Part shown: piece by piece, positions 18,757-27,137 of the stretch
Position numbering within the stretch: position 1 is the stretch's first letter
How the letters are laid out: the number at the start of each line of letters is the position of its first letter
From: Butyricicoccus faecihominis
GTDB taxonomy: Bacteria; Bacillota; Clostridia; Oscillospirales; Butyricicoccaceae
Direction: 5' to 3'
Length of the DNA stretch: 64,000 nucleotides
Assembly (NCBI RefSeq): GCF_024462775.1
Contig: NZ_JANGCE010000009.1
Location: 34,470-98,469, forward strand
The notes under the pieces: generated by a model
Database searches by the model: none
The model's input: the letters and a program-made list of their open reading frames with translations, nothing else
Told to the model about the DNA's origin: nothing
Translations under genes and position numbers: made by a program

Positions 18757-19654
18757 TTGTTTTCCCTTCCTTTGCAGTTGTTCGGCGCTCCGAGAGAAGC
18801 AGGCCCGTCAGTGTCAAAACAATGCCCACGCAGGCGAGCGGGGTGACCCTTTCGTGCAGAACGAGCACGGAGGCGACGGCGGTGATCACGGGCACCATGT
18901 AAATATACAGGCTGGTCTTGATCGCGCCCAGCACCTGTACCGCGAAGTTCCAAGTGACAAAGCACAGAGCGGACGCGCCCAGACCCAAAAACAGGATCTG
19001 GAATAGGTTTTTCGGATCGGCAAAGCGCGCGAAGCCCCACTGAAAGTCAAAAAAGAACAGGGTGGGCAGCATGAAGAGCATGCCGTATAAGAACACCCGC
19101 CGGGTCGTGAGCAGGATGGGCTGGCCAAAGGAGCTGATCCGCTTGGTCAGCACCGCGTAGCAGGCCCAGACAAAAGCCGCCAGTACCGCCAGCAGATCGC
19201 CGATGGGGTTGAGTTCCAGCCGCGCGCCGCTGAAGCTGATCAGGCAGATGCCGGTCATAGCGACGGCAAAGCCGATGAAGAACTGCCCCCGCAGCTTTTC
19301 GCCGTCCTTGATGACGAAATGGCTGAGCATGGCGGTGAAAAACGGCGAGATCGAGATCATCACGCCCACATTGGAAGCGAACGTATAGGTCAGCGCGATG
19401 TTTTCGAGCAAGTAATACAGGCAGATGCCGCACAGACCGGCGGCGGCAAAGGTGAGCTCCTGCCGGCGGTCTGTGCCGGTCAGGCGGCGCGGACAGATGA
19501 GCAGCAGTGCGAAAAAGCCGATCAAAAAGCGGAAAAACAAAATTTCCACCGGCTGGAACACGGTCAGTAAAAGCTTGGTGGAGATAAAGGTCGTGCCCCA
19601 GATCAAGATCGTGACGAGGGCGGCGAGATGGCCCAACGTGCCTTGGCGTTCCAT
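18740..19654 (-). CDS. DMT-superfamily EamA transporter
   Basis: A 304-residue membrane protein with ten predicted helices in two EamA repeats. Visible motifs include LVTILIWGTTFISTKLLL and PVEILFFRF in repeat one and WACYAVLTKR and YIYMVPVITAVASVLVLHERVT at the two-repeat ends. The family exports metabolites or amino acids. An AraC regulator lies one base upstream, so it may be controlled by, or cotranscribed with, that gene. Confidence 0.92.
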   Translation of the reverse strand: MERQGTLGHLAALVTILIWGTTFISTKLLLTVFQPVEILFFRFLIGFFALLLICPRRLTGTDRRQELTFAAAGLCGICLYYLLENIALTYTFASNVGVMISISPFFTAMLSHFVIKDGEKLRGQFFIGFAVAMTGICLISFSGARLELNPIGDLLAVLAAFVWACYAVLTKRISSFGQPILLTTRRVFLYGMLFMLPTLFFFDFQWGFARFADPKNLFQILFLGLGASALCFVTWNFAVQVLGAIKTSLYIYMVPVITAVASVLVLHERVTPLACVGIVLTLTGLLLSERRTTAKEGKTNGLPE

Positions 19655-19655
19655 A

Positions 19656-20483
19656 TTATTTGCCCCCCGTCTGTTCTTTGAAGATATCCCGGTAAGCGGC
19701 GGGCGTCAGCCCGATAAAGCGGCTGAAATAGCTTGTAAAATGGCTTTGGTCGGAAAAGCCGGTTTGCATCGCGGCTTCAAGCGGCGAAAGCCCCTTTTCC
19801 AGCAGCTTTTTCGCCTCGCCCACGCGCACGGTTTCCAAATAGCGGTAGGGCGTCACGCCCTTGGATTTGGTAAAGGCGCGCAGCAGCGTCGACCGGCTCA
19901 GCCCGGCGCAATCGCAGATTTGGTCGAGCGATATGCGCTCGGCGTAGTGCGCGGACAGAAAAGCGCAGGCCCGCTCGATCTCCTCGCGGCATTCGGGGAT
20001 GCAGCTCGCGAACGGCCCACCGTATTTCTGTATCAGCAGGGAAAGCAGAAAAAGCAGCTCTTCTTCCTTGGAAAATTCGCGCGAGCCGTTCATGATCATT
20101 TCGTGCAGCGGGTGCAGGCAACACGCGATCTCCTCGTCGATCACAATGGTTTCGGAAAAACCGGGCAGCTCGCGCTTGCCCGTCACCTCTTCCGCCAATT
20201 CCAGCATCACATCGGTTGGAATATTGAGCGCCCGGTAATCCAGCAGACTGTCGCCGATCGGGGAGCAGGCGTGGTTGTCGCCGGGATTGAAAAGGACAAG
20301 ATGGCCCCGCTCTAGATTGTACTCCTTATTTTTACAGCACAGGTGGCGCTGGCCGCCCTCGATCAGGCCCACCACGAAATATTCGTGAAAATGGTTGGGG
20401 AAGCATTGCACAATGCCTTCCAGCCGGTAGGCTTCGATCCGCAGCTCCTCATCGTACACCACGGTGCGCGTTTCTTTTTTCAT
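19656..20483 (-). CDS. AraC-family transcriptional regulator (cupin plus HTH)
   Basis: A 275-residue protein with an N-terminal cupin sensor domain (HFHEYFVVGLIEGGQRHL, HLVLFNPGDNHACSP) and a C-terminal double helix-turn-helix (LDQICDCAGLSRSTLLRAFTKSKGVTPYRYLETVR and PLEAAMQTGFSDQSHFTSYFSRFIGLTPAAYR). First gene of a probable three-gene unit with the EamA transporter and DUF2000. An effector such as an amino acid is plausible for this combination but cannot be specified. Confidence 0.92.
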   Translation of the reverse strand: MKKETRTVVYDEELRIEAYRLEGIVQCFPNHFHEYFVVGLIEGGQRHLCCKNKEYNLERGHLVLFNPGDNHACSPIGDSLLDYRALNIPTDVMLELAEEVTGKRELPGFSETIVIDEEIACCLHPLHEMIMNGSREFSKEEELLFLLSLLIQKYGGPFASCIPECREEIERACAFLSAHYAERISLDQICDCAGLSRSTLLRAFTKSKGVTPYRYLETVRVGEAKKLLEKGLSPLEAAMQTGFSDQSHFTSYFSRFIGLTPAAYRDIFKEQTGGK

Positions 20484-20571
20484 GGGTGTTTCCTCCTTGC
20501 CGTTTCCTATTGTACCACCCTGAAGGGTAAAAAGGCTTGTACAATATCTTCATTTTATGGCAAAGAAAAAA

Positions 20572-21906
20572 TTAGTAATGGTACACCGCGCGGTAACGGC
20601 GCAGGCATAGGCAGGAAACGAACAGCGCCGTCAACTCGGCCAGCGGCACGGCCAGCCATACCCCGGTCGCCTGAAAAAACAGAGGCAGCGTTAAAATCCC
20701 CAACGGCAGCAGGCAAAAGGTGCGGAGAAAGGAGATGCCGGCGGATATCTTGCCGTTTGACAGCGCGGTAAAAAACGCCGAAGCAAAAATATTGATCCCG
20801 CAAAAGAGAAAGCTGAAGGGAAAAATGAAAAAACCATGGCGCGCGATCTGGTAGACTGCGGTGCCGGGCGGCGCGAAAATACCGACCAAGGGCGCGCCAA
20901 AAACAAAAGAAAGCAAAAAAATAAGCAGCGACGCCGCGCTGATAACCGTAAGGCAGACCCGAAACAGCTGCCTTAAACGGGTATGATCGCCCATACCGTA
21001 TTGGTAGCTGACGACCGGGGCCACACCCATGGAAAAGCCGATAAAAAACGTGGTCAGTAAAAACTGCGTATAGATCAGGATGGTGATCGCGGCAACGCCC
21101 GCTTCGCCCAGCAGCCGCATCATGACGGCGTTGAAGAGGAAGGTGGTAACAGCCGCCGCAAGCTGGCTGACAAGCTCGGACGAACCGTTCAGGCAGCTTT
21201 GCGCCAGCATGCGAAAATCCCATTTGGGGCGGCAAAACCGAAGCGGCCCCCTGCTGCCAAGGAAGAATAAGAGCCCGGCCGCGGCGGACACCAGATACCC
21301 CGCGCCGGTGCCGAGCGCCGCGCCGGTGATGCCCAGACCCAGCGGCGCCATGAAACAATAGTCGAGCGCGATATTGATTACGCCCGCTGCGGTGGACAAC
21401 GCCATGCCGAGGCCGGGGCGGCCGGCCGCCACGATCAGGCTTTGAAAAAGCACCTGCAGCATGCTGGCCGGAGTGAAGAGCAGCAGGGGAACGAGGTACG
21501 CCCGGCAATAGGGAACCAGCCGTTCGCTCGCGCCGAGCGCGTAAATGATGCGGTCGGCGAATACCGTGCCCAACAGGGCGACGAGCACGCCGAGCGCCGC
21601 GCCGGTCAGCACGACCAGCGTAAAATTCTGCCGCGCCTTTGTGTGCGCGCCCGCGCCCATTTGCCGGGCGATGACCGCGCTGCTGCCGGTGGACAGCATG
21701 GCGCCCAACCCGACGATCAGATTGATCATGGGGCATACGATATTGAGCGCGGACAGCGCGTCCGTCCCGGCGAACCGCGCGACGAATATCGTGTCGGTGA
21801 TCGTATAAAGGCCCATGAACAGCATGGTCACGATGGTGGGCGCGGCAAAGCGCAGCAGGGAAAACAGATCAAAATCACGCGCAAGGGCGTTTTCCGGTTT
21901 ACACAT
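20572..21906 (-). CDS. MATE-family efflux transporter
   Basis: A 444-residue protein with twelve predicted helices. It starts FDLFSLLRFAAPTIVTMLFMGLYTITDTIFVARFAGTDALSALNIVCPM, the typical first repeat of MATE exporters; GSSAVIARQMGAGAHTKARQNF follows. These proteins export cationic drugs or metabolites using Na+ or H+ gradients. Its ATG overlaps the stop of the AraC/GNAT gene by 8 bp, so expression is probably tied to that regulator. Confidence 0.93.
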   Translation of the reverse strand: MCKPENALARDFDLFSLLRFAAPTIVTMLFMGLYTITDTIFVARFAGTDALSALNIVCPMINLIVGLGAMLSTGSSAVIARQMGAGAHTKARQNFTLVVLTGAALGVLVALLGTVFADRIIYALGASERLVPYCRAYLVPLLLFTPASMLQVLFQSLIVAAGRPGLGMALSTAAGVINIALDYCFMAPLGLGITGAALGTGAGYLVSAAAGLLFFLGSRGPLRFCRPKWDFRMLAQSCLNGSSELVSQLAAAVTTFLFNAVMMRLLGEAGVAAITILIYTQFLLTTFFIGFSMGVAPVVSYQYGMGDHTRLRQLFRVCLTVISAASLLIFLLSFVFGAPLVGIFAPPGTAVYQIARHGFFIFPFSFLFCGINIFASAFFTALSNGKISAGISFLRTFCLLPLGILTLPLFFQATGVWLAVPLAELTALFVSCLCLRRYRAVYHY

Positions 21907-22759
21907 CGCCGTCGCCCTCCGTTTGCTTATTGCGCAGAATAAAGCGCTGCGTCGGATAGCCGAACTCGGTCAAAAGCTCGGCCTCGGCAAAGCCGAGGCT
22001 CTTGATGACCGCGCGGTGGCCGGGATCGGCTTTATCGCCCTCGCGGAAGGTCGTGATGCTGACGGGCGTTTGCTCGGTCAGCTCGTCCAGTACCCGCCGC
22101 ACGAACGCTTGGGCTATGCCGCGATCTCGGTACTGGGGGTGTATGCCGAAAAAGTCGATGCTGCCCATTTCCGGGCAAAAGGCTAAAATGCCGATCGCGA
22201 CCTCGCCGTCCTTCATGATCAGCGCCCGCTTTTCTTGGATCCGCCGGTGCAGCGTCCGCAAATATTCCGCTTCGTTCAAATGCGGAAAGCCGTCCACGAC
22301 CATGCGCACCAGCGCCATCCAAGCGGGGATGTCGCGCTCCGCGGCGGGCACGATATCGCGTCGCCAATCGATCTCGCCCTTGACCGGCGTGGGCGAGGCG
22401 TGCAGTTCGTATCGAAGCTGCAACGGATAAAACTCTCCCTCGTCCCGAAACTGGCCCGGCGCCTTTTTATACATGGCCCGAAAGGTGTCCGTGAAGGCCT
22501 GTTGGCTTTCATAGCCCGCGAGCAGCGCGATCTCGATGATCGGGCGATCCGAGAATACCAGAAGCTTGGCGGCCTCGGTCAGTCTGCGGCGCTGTGCATA
22601 GTCGTGGATCGTCATGCCGACCGTGGAGACGAATATGCGGTGCAGGTGGTATTTGGAATAGTGTACGGCCGCCGCGACGCCTTCCAGATCCAGCTTTTCG
22701 GTTAGGTGCGTTTCGATGAACTGGATGGCGGCGGCAACATTTTCAATATGATGAAGCAT
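21899..22759 (-). CDS. AraC-type HTH fused to a GNAT acetyltransferase
   Basis: A 286-residue protein starting at ATG 22759-22757 after GAAAGGAGGG (an upstream in-frame extension lacks such a site). Residues 1-105 form a double AraC helix-turn-helix (LDLEGVAAAVHYSKYHLHRIF; IIEIALLAGYESQQAFTDTFRAMYKKAPGQFR). The second half is a GNAT domain with FGIHPQYRDRGIAQAFVRRVL, the acetyl-CoA-binding R/Q-x-x-G-x-A region. The DNA-binding part comes first, as in SoxS/Rob-like proteins with a C-terminal effector module. Overlaps the MATE gene by 8 bp, which it may activate. Enzyme activity is uncertain. Confidence 0.87.
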   Translation of the reverse strand: MLHHIENVAAAIQFIETHLTEKLDLEGVAAAVHYSKYHLHRIFVSTVGMTIHDYAQRRRLTEAAKLLVFSDRPIIEIALLAGYESQQAFTDTFRAMYKKAPGQFRDEGEFYPLQLRYELHASPTPVKGEIDWRRDIVPAAERDIPAWMALVRMVVDGFPHLNEAEYLRTLHRRIQEKRALIMKDGEVAIGILAFCPEMGSIDFFGIHPQYRDRGIAQAFVRRVLDELTEQTPVSITTFREGDKADPGHRAVIKSLGFAEAELLTEFGYPTQRFILRNKQTEGDGDV

Positions 22760-22855
22760 GGGTTTCCCTCCTTTCTTTCGATTATAGCAAAGCGGAAATC
22801 GGCGGTTTTCATGTTTCTTGCTCTTCTGTATCTGGATATGGTGCCCGAAAATCAA

Positions 22856-22893
22856 TGCTGCCCCCCATTTGCCAAAGCAAATGAAGGGCAGCA
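22856..22893 (-). terminator. Imperfect hairpin after the YczE-like gene
   Basis: TGCTGCCC and ATTTGC pair with GCAAAT and GGGCAGCA around CAAA, with a 3-by-3 internal mismatch. The T run on the minus strand is weak, so termination is plausible but not certain. Confidence 0.5.
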
Positions 22894-22909
22894 GGCAGGG
22901 AGGTAACGG

Positions 22910-23560
22910 TCATTTTTTTTGCAGGTTGCGCAGCGTTTCCGCCACGTTTTCCTGATGCAGCTCGGCCGCGTTAAAATGCAGATAGTGAAAATTTAGGTTG
23001 AATAGCGAGCCCAGCCCTAACGCGGCGATCACCGTGCCGATACCGACCTGACCGCCGAGCAGCCAGCCGGAAAGGATTACGATCACCTCGACCGAGGCGC
23101 GGCACAGACCGACCGAGCGCCCCGTCTTGCGGGCGAGCGCCACCATCAGCGCGTCGCGCGGACCGGAGCCGAGCGCGGACTGCATATACAAATAGGTGCC
23201 GAAAGCGAGCAGTTCCAGCCCGCCAAGCAGCATGAGAATACCGGACCACAGGCTGTGCATCGCAGGGATCCAGCCGAGGGCGAGCAGGCTGTCGATAAAA
23301 ATCGCGCATAAAACAATGTTGATAACCGTGCCAAAGCCGAAGCTTTCCCCGCACAGCACCGCGATGCCGATCGCGACCGCGCCGACGATCACCGAAGCCG
23401 TGCCGTAGGTGATGTGGATCGATTCTGCGAGGCCCTGCTGCAAGACGCTCCACGGCTCCAAGCCGACGTTCGCCTGCAGCATCATCACGATGCCGACCGC
23501 GCTGACCAGCAGGCCCAGCGTGAGCACGCCTAGGCGGCGGATGTAGTGGTGCTGTTCCAT
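22910..23560 (-). CDS. YczE/YitT-like membrane protein (DUF6198)
   Basis: A 216-residue membrane protein, start at ATG 23560-23558 after GGAGGGG. It has about five helices and the motif ANVGLEPWSVLQQGLAESIHITYGTASVIVG, characteristic of the YczE/YyaS/YitT group, with a second repeat at GSGPRDALMVALARKTGRSVG. Physiological role unknown. The ribosome site lies in the last codons of the threonine aldolase gene, so the pair is cotranscribed. Confidence 0.87.
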   Translation of the reverse strand: MEQHHYIRRLGVLTLGLLVSAVGIVMMLQANVGLEPWSVLQQGLAESIHITYGTASVIVGAVAIGIAVLCGESFGFGTVINIVLCAIFIDSLLALGWIPAMHSLWSGILMLLGGLELLAFGTYLYMQSALGSGPRDALMVALARKTGRSVGLCRASVEVIVILSGWLLGGQVGIGTVIAALGLGSLFNLNFHYLHFNAAELHQENVAETLRNLQKK

Positions 23561-23564
23561 GCGG

Positions 23565-24602
23565 TCACCCCTCCGATGCGAACGCGCGCACGGCGGCGGC
23601 AACGGCGCCGATATCCTCCGCGGTAACGCCGTAGTGCGTGACCATACGGTATTCGCCGTCCATCAGGCCGGTCACCTTGATGTTTTGGGAAAGCATGAAA
23701 GCGGGGTAGCGCGCGGCTTTCTCCGCATTCCAATCGGCGGAGAAAAAGACCATATCGGTCTGGATGCGTTCGTGGAACACCGAAACGCCGGGGATGGCGG
23801 CAAGCAGCTCGCCGAGGTAATGGGCGTTTTCGTGGTCCTCGTGCAGGCGGTGGGCCATTTCGCTGAGCGCCAGCTTGCCGGCCGCCGCGAGAAAGCCCGC
23901 CTGCCGCATCCCGCCGCCAAGCAGCTTGCGCACCTTTTTGGCGCGCAAGATCGTTTCGCGCGGCCCGGCGAGGATAGAGCCGACCGGGGCGCACAGCCCC
24001 TTGGACAGGCAGCACATCACGGTATCGCAGTACCGCGTCAGCTCGCGCGCGTCGGTTATGCCAAGGTAGGCCGCCGCGTTGTACAGGCGCGCGCCGTCTA
24101 GGTGAACGGGCACGCCCTTTTCGTTTGCGGTTTCATATACGGCGCGCATGTTGTCCAGCGGCACGACCGTGCCGGTGGAGTGCGCGTTTTCCAGCACGAC
24201 CAGCCCGGCGCGGGCGATTTGCAGGTCGCTGTCGTCCGTCAGGCACGCGCGGAGCGAAGCGGGGTCCATAACGCCGTTCGCGCTTTCAGGAAAGCGCGGG
24301 GAAACCCCGGCAAGCTGGGCGTAAGAGCCGGCTTCGTGCGCGGCGATATGCGAAGTGGGGGCGAGCACCACGCAGTCGCCCCGCCGGGTCTGCGCCATCA
24401 GGGCGCAGGCGTTGCCCTGCGTGCCCGAGGTGACGAACAGCGCGGCTTCCTTGCCGAACAGTCCGGCGGCGTATTCCTCCAGCTCCTTTACGGTGGGGTC
24501 GTCGTCGAACACATCGTCTCCAACGGCCGCGTGAACCATCGCGTCCCGCATCGACTGCGTCGGCAGCGTCACCGTGTCGCTTCTTAAATCAATCTCCCTC
24601 AT
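23565..24602 (-). CDS. ltaE: Low-specificity L-threonine aldolase
   Basis: A 345-residue PLP enzyme of the fold-type I beta-eliminating lyase superfamily. MREIDLRSDTVTLPTQSMRDAM is the conserved family start and GDDVFDDDPTVKELE follows. The PLP lysine lies in MCCLSKGLCAPVGS (about residue 195-200) and the RK.R...GGGMRQAG motif comes after it. It cleaves L-threonine or allo-threonine to glycine and acetaldehyde. I use ATG 24602-24600 (GAGGGTG site 6 nt upstream); the open frame beyond it crosses a hairpin array and is not coding. Confidence 0.93.
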   Translation of the reverse strand: MREIDLRSDTVTLPTQSMRDAMVHAAVGDDVFDDDPTVKELEEYAAGLFGKEAALFVTSGTQGNACALMAQTRRGDCVVLAPTSHIAAHEAGSYAQLAGVSPRFPESANGVMDPASLRACLTDDSDLQIARAGLVVLENAHSTGTVVPLDNMRAVYETANEKGVPVHLDGARLYNAAAYLGITDARELTRYCDTVMCCLSKGLCAPVGSILAGPRETILRAKKVRKLLGGGMRQAGFLAAAGKLALSEMAHRLHEDHENAHYLGELLAAIPGVSVFHERIQTDMVFFSADWNAEKAARYPAFMLSQNIKVTGLMDGEYRMVTHYGVTAEDIGAVAAAVRAFASEG

Positions 24603-24639
24603 GAAGAACACCCTCTCAAAAAACGATCCCGCGTTCGGC

Positions 24640-24830
24640 GCAACGCGCCGCGGCGCCGGTATGAAATGCTTTATAAAACCGGGGCTCTGCCTCGGTTTTA
24701 TCCCACTGGCTTTGGACACGTGTCCAAAGCCGCCTTTGCCGTGCAAAGGCGAGGGGGATATCGAAAAAAATTTCAAGGGAACTTTTTTCGTATCTAAGGG
24801 GGACGGAGTCCACCTTAGACGAGGATCCCC
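24640..24830. repeat. Array of five or six adjacent hairpins, non-coding
   Basis: In order: GC-rich dyad near 24641-24660; ATAAAACCG/CGGTTTTAT (24673-24701); a perfect 22-bp palindrome centred on ACGT (24709-24730); CGCCTTTGC-CGT-GCAAAGGCG (24731-24751); CGAAAAAA/TTTTTTCG (about 24763-24791); CTAAGG..GGAC/GTCC..CCTTAG (24797-24821). It fills the gap between the threonine aldolase start and the GNAT gene's end. It may be an interspersed repeat, a structured RNA or stacked terminators. Confidence 0.6.
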
Positions 24831-24831
24831 C

Positions 24832-25602
24832 TTAGAGGTACAGTTCTCCCCACCGTCCGCAAGGGGCGAAGCCGATGCGGCGGTATAGCTCCGCTACTTC
24901 GTCATATCCCGCGATTAGCCGGGGGGTCTTGCCCTTTTGCAGGATGCGCTGCGTCAAAAAGCGGCTGATATAGGAGCCCAGCCCCTGATGGCGGTATTCG
25001 GGCACAACGGCGATCGCCGCGAGCACGCCGCATTCGTCGTCCTCCGATACGATGCAGCCCGTGCCGACGGCTTTGCCGTCCCGCTCCAGCTGGTACAGCT
25101 CCAGCAGGCCGCGTCCCTGCTTCTGAGCGATGTCGCCCGCCCAAGAATCATACTCGAAATGCGTGCGGTAATATTCATGGCTGCGCCCCAAAACGTCGAA
25201 CACCTTGGCTTTGTCGCCGGGTACGATATCGGGAAATTCCGCATGCGAAAGCGGGCCGCGGTATACCATGTAGTAGGAGCTTTCCGTCGTTCCGCCGAGC
25301 AGTCTCTGCAAATCCTGACATTGCGTCCAGTTGGTGTCCACTTCGGTGATTTGCTCCCGGCGGACAAGGTCGGCGATCACTTCGCTGTCGGCCCGTTCGT
25401 CGGAGGAAATGACCAGAACGCTGCCCGCTTGGTACAGCGCGGCGGCGGGCTCGCGCCCTTTGATGCAGACGTAGAACCGGGCGCGCGGGTCGCCGAGGCC
25501 GTAGGCGCGCAGCGCGGTTAGCGCTTTGGAGCCGAACACATGCTCATGCCCACACGCGGCCGTAAAGGCAGGGATCTCGGAAACGGTGAGCGGCAGCAGC
25601 AT
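24832..25602 (-). CDS. GNAT-family N-acetyltransferase
   Basis: A 256-residue protein. The C-terminal half is a GNAT fold: LAAIAVVPEYRHQGLGSYISRFL is motif A, binding acetyl-CoA through R-H-Q-G-L-G, and LIAGYDEVAELYRRIGFAPCGRW is motif B with the terminal strand. The N-terminal 120 residues are less conserved. It lies 4 bp after the PAS regulator gene in the same direction and belongs to that unit, divergent from the tryptophanase module. Acceptor substrate unknown. Confidence 0.88.
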   Translation of the reverse strand: MLLPLTVSEIPAFTAACGHEHVFGSKALTALRAYGLGDPRARFYVCIKGREPAAALYQAGSVLVISSDERADSEVIADLVRREQITEVDTNWTQCQDLQRLLGGTTESSYYMVYRGPLSHAEFPDIVPGDKAKVFDVLGRSHEYYRTHFEYDSWAGDIAQKQGRGLLELYQLERDGKAVGTGCIVSEDDECGVLAAIAVVPEYRHQGLGSYISRFLTQRILQKGKTPRLIAGYDEVAELYRRIGFAPCGRWGELYL

Positions 25603-25606
25603 GGCG

Positions 25607-26296
25607 TCACTCCTCCTTTTTCACTTGGGATAAGTACCGGTACACGCTGGCCTGCGAGCAGTGCAGCGCGTCCGCCACGTCCTTGACGGCGCCCTTGAGC
25701 AGGAAAATGCCGCTGGCTTCGAGCGCGGCAATGATTTGCACGCGTTCATCCGCCGTGGCGCGCTCCGCCGTGACGCCGAGCGCGTCAAGCTCGCGCCCGA
25801 CCGCGTCCGCCGCGACCGCGTCGATCGTGTTGTGGAAAATCTCGGTCGGCGGGGTGATGTGGCGCGGTTTTTCGGTAGCGGTCTGCCGCAGCTGCAGGTT
25901 TTCGTCAATAAAAGCGTCCGGGTGGCACAGCCGCAGGATGTCGTCGCTCACGGACTGGTAGCGGCTGTCGTCAAAATTAATGCACAGCATGCCGATCAGC
26001 CGCGCGCCCTGTTTGATGAACAGCGTGGAGGAGCGGAGCATTTTGCCGTTTGCCGATACGCCGCGGTAGTGCAGCAGATAATCGGAGGATTCGTAGGTTT
26101 TATCCATCAGGATCTGCAGCGCGACATTGGTGAGCGGCGCGCCGACCTGCCGGCCGCTGACATGGCTGTTGGCGATCGCAATGATCGAACGGTTTCGGTC
26201 GGTCAAATCGTGTAGAGCGATCTCGTAGTCCGGGCCGAGCGCCTCGCCGAGAAATTCGGTCAGCTTAACATAATGTTGCAGCAATGGGGTTGCCAT
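25607..26296 (-). CDS. YheO-like PAS-domain transcriptional regulator
   Basis: A 229-residue protein: an N-terminal YheO-like PAS domain (LGEALGPDYEIALHDLTDRNRSIIAIANSHVSGRQVGAPLT, LLHYRGVSANGKMLRSSTLFI) and a C-terminal helix-turn-helix (GIFLLKGAVKDVADALHCSQASVYRYLSQV). ATG 26296 is preferred because GAGGTG lies 6 nt upstream. This family often controls adjacent amino-acid or cofactor metabolism genes. The divergent neighbours are ridA, a tryptophanase-like gene and an NSS transporter, so it is the obvious candidate regulator, possibly acting at the palindrome at 26487-26505. Confidence 0.88.
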   Translation of the reverse strand: MATPLLQHYVKLTEFLGEALGPDYEIALHDLTDRNRSIIAIANSHVSGRQVGAPLTNVALQILMDKTYESSDYLLHYRGVSANGKMLRSSTLFIKQGARLIGMLCINFDDSRYQSVSDDILRLCHPDAFIDENLQLRQTATEKPRHITPPTEIFHNTIDAVAADAVGRELDALGVTAERATADERVQIIAALEASGIFLLKGAVKDVADALHCSQASVYRYLSQVKKEE

Positions 26297-26486
26297 AGGA
26301 TCCACCTCGTTTCTGTTATCATAAGAAAAATTTATAAAGAAACAATGCTATGCAAAAAACAGGCGCATATATAGCACCCGTTTTTCTCTTACTTTCATTA
26401 TAGCGTACCGCAATCGGCTTTGTCAAAAGAGAATAAAATAAATTATTACAATAATGAGGGATAAATTCTCATCAAAATGACAATGG

Positions 26487-26505
26487 TTATGGATAATTTC
26501 CATAA
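26487..26505. promoter_or_regulatory. Candidate operator in the divergent regulator/ridA region
   Basis: TTATGGA-TAATT-TCCATAA is a perfect 7-bp-arm dyad about 50 bp upstream of the ridA promoter. The 315-bp gap is AT-rich and holds no gene; this is its only clear dyad. Confidence 0.5.
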
Positions 26506-26552
26506 AAGAAAAGCGTGATTCTGATAAATAATACAAAATGCACAAAATGGCA

Positions 26553-26581
26553 TTGACAAAAGTTTATTTTGGTGATAAATT
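26553..26581 (+). promoter_or_regulatory. Promoter of the ridA-tryptophanase unit
   Basis: TTGACA, 17 bp, TAAATT; a GGGAGG ribosome site and the ridA ATG follow about 20-30 bp later. Confidence 0.65.
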
Positions 26582-26611
26582 AGTTGCACAGAGAAAGGGA
26601 GGCGGGAACGA

Positions 26612-26989
26612 ATGAAAAATGTAATTGCTACGGATCGAGCGCCGGCGGCGATCGGCCCGTACTCGCAGGCAGTTTCCACGGCAGGCCTGCTGATCACCTC
26701 GGGCCAGCTGCCGATCGACCCCAAAACCGGAGCTTTTCCGGAGGGTATCGCGGAGCAGACCCATCAGTCGCTCATGAACGTAAAGGCCATATTGGCTGAA
26801 GCGGGCGTCGGCATGGACCGTGTGATAAAAACCACGGTTTTTCTTAGCGACATGAACAATTTTGCCGCTATGAACGAGGTGTACGCCACCTTCTTCGGCG
26901 AGGGCGGTTTCCCGGCCCGCTCGGCGGTCGAGGTAGCGCGTCTGCCGAAGGACGCGCTGGTAGAGATCGAAGCGATCGTGGCTCTGTAA
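26612..26989 (+). CDS. RidA family enamine/imine deaminase
   Basis: A 125-residue protein of standard family length. Motifs are [28 protein letters not shown], and [24 protein letters not shown] with the catalytic-site arginine (ARSA). RidA hydrolyses reactive 2-aminoacrylate and related enamines. The lyase encoded next releases exactly such an intermediate during beta-elimination, so placing RidA first in the unit makes metabolic sense. Confidence 0.95.
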   Translation: MKNVIATDRAPAAIGPYSQAVSTAGLLITSGQLPIDPKTGAFPEGIAEQTHQSLMNVKAILAEAGVGMDRVIKTTVFLSDMNNFAAMNEVYATFFGEGGFPARSAVEVARLPKDALVEIEAIVAL

Positions 26990-27137
26990 GACGGGGCGGT
27001 GGCCCCAGCCGGTTTTCCTTAGTCAAAGGTACTGTCCGCCAGTCGCATCAGCCGGAAGTCAAAAACCGGCGACCGATGACCGGGGTATCTCCAAATTAAT
27101 GAAGGCGCAAAAGCGCCAAATATGGAGGTAACATAGT

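Noticed and set aside
24603..24776. N-terminal extension of the threonine aldolase
   Set aside because: The upstream codons lie in the hairpin array, lack a ribosome site and extend beyond the conserved family start MREIDLRSDT.
26989..27137. Riboswitch or attenuator between ridA and the tryptophanase-like gene
   Set aside because: Some stems occur (GCCGGTTTT with AAAACCGGC; GGCGC-AAAA-GCGCC), but no leader peptide rich in Trp, no T-box motif and no T-run terminator could be seen.
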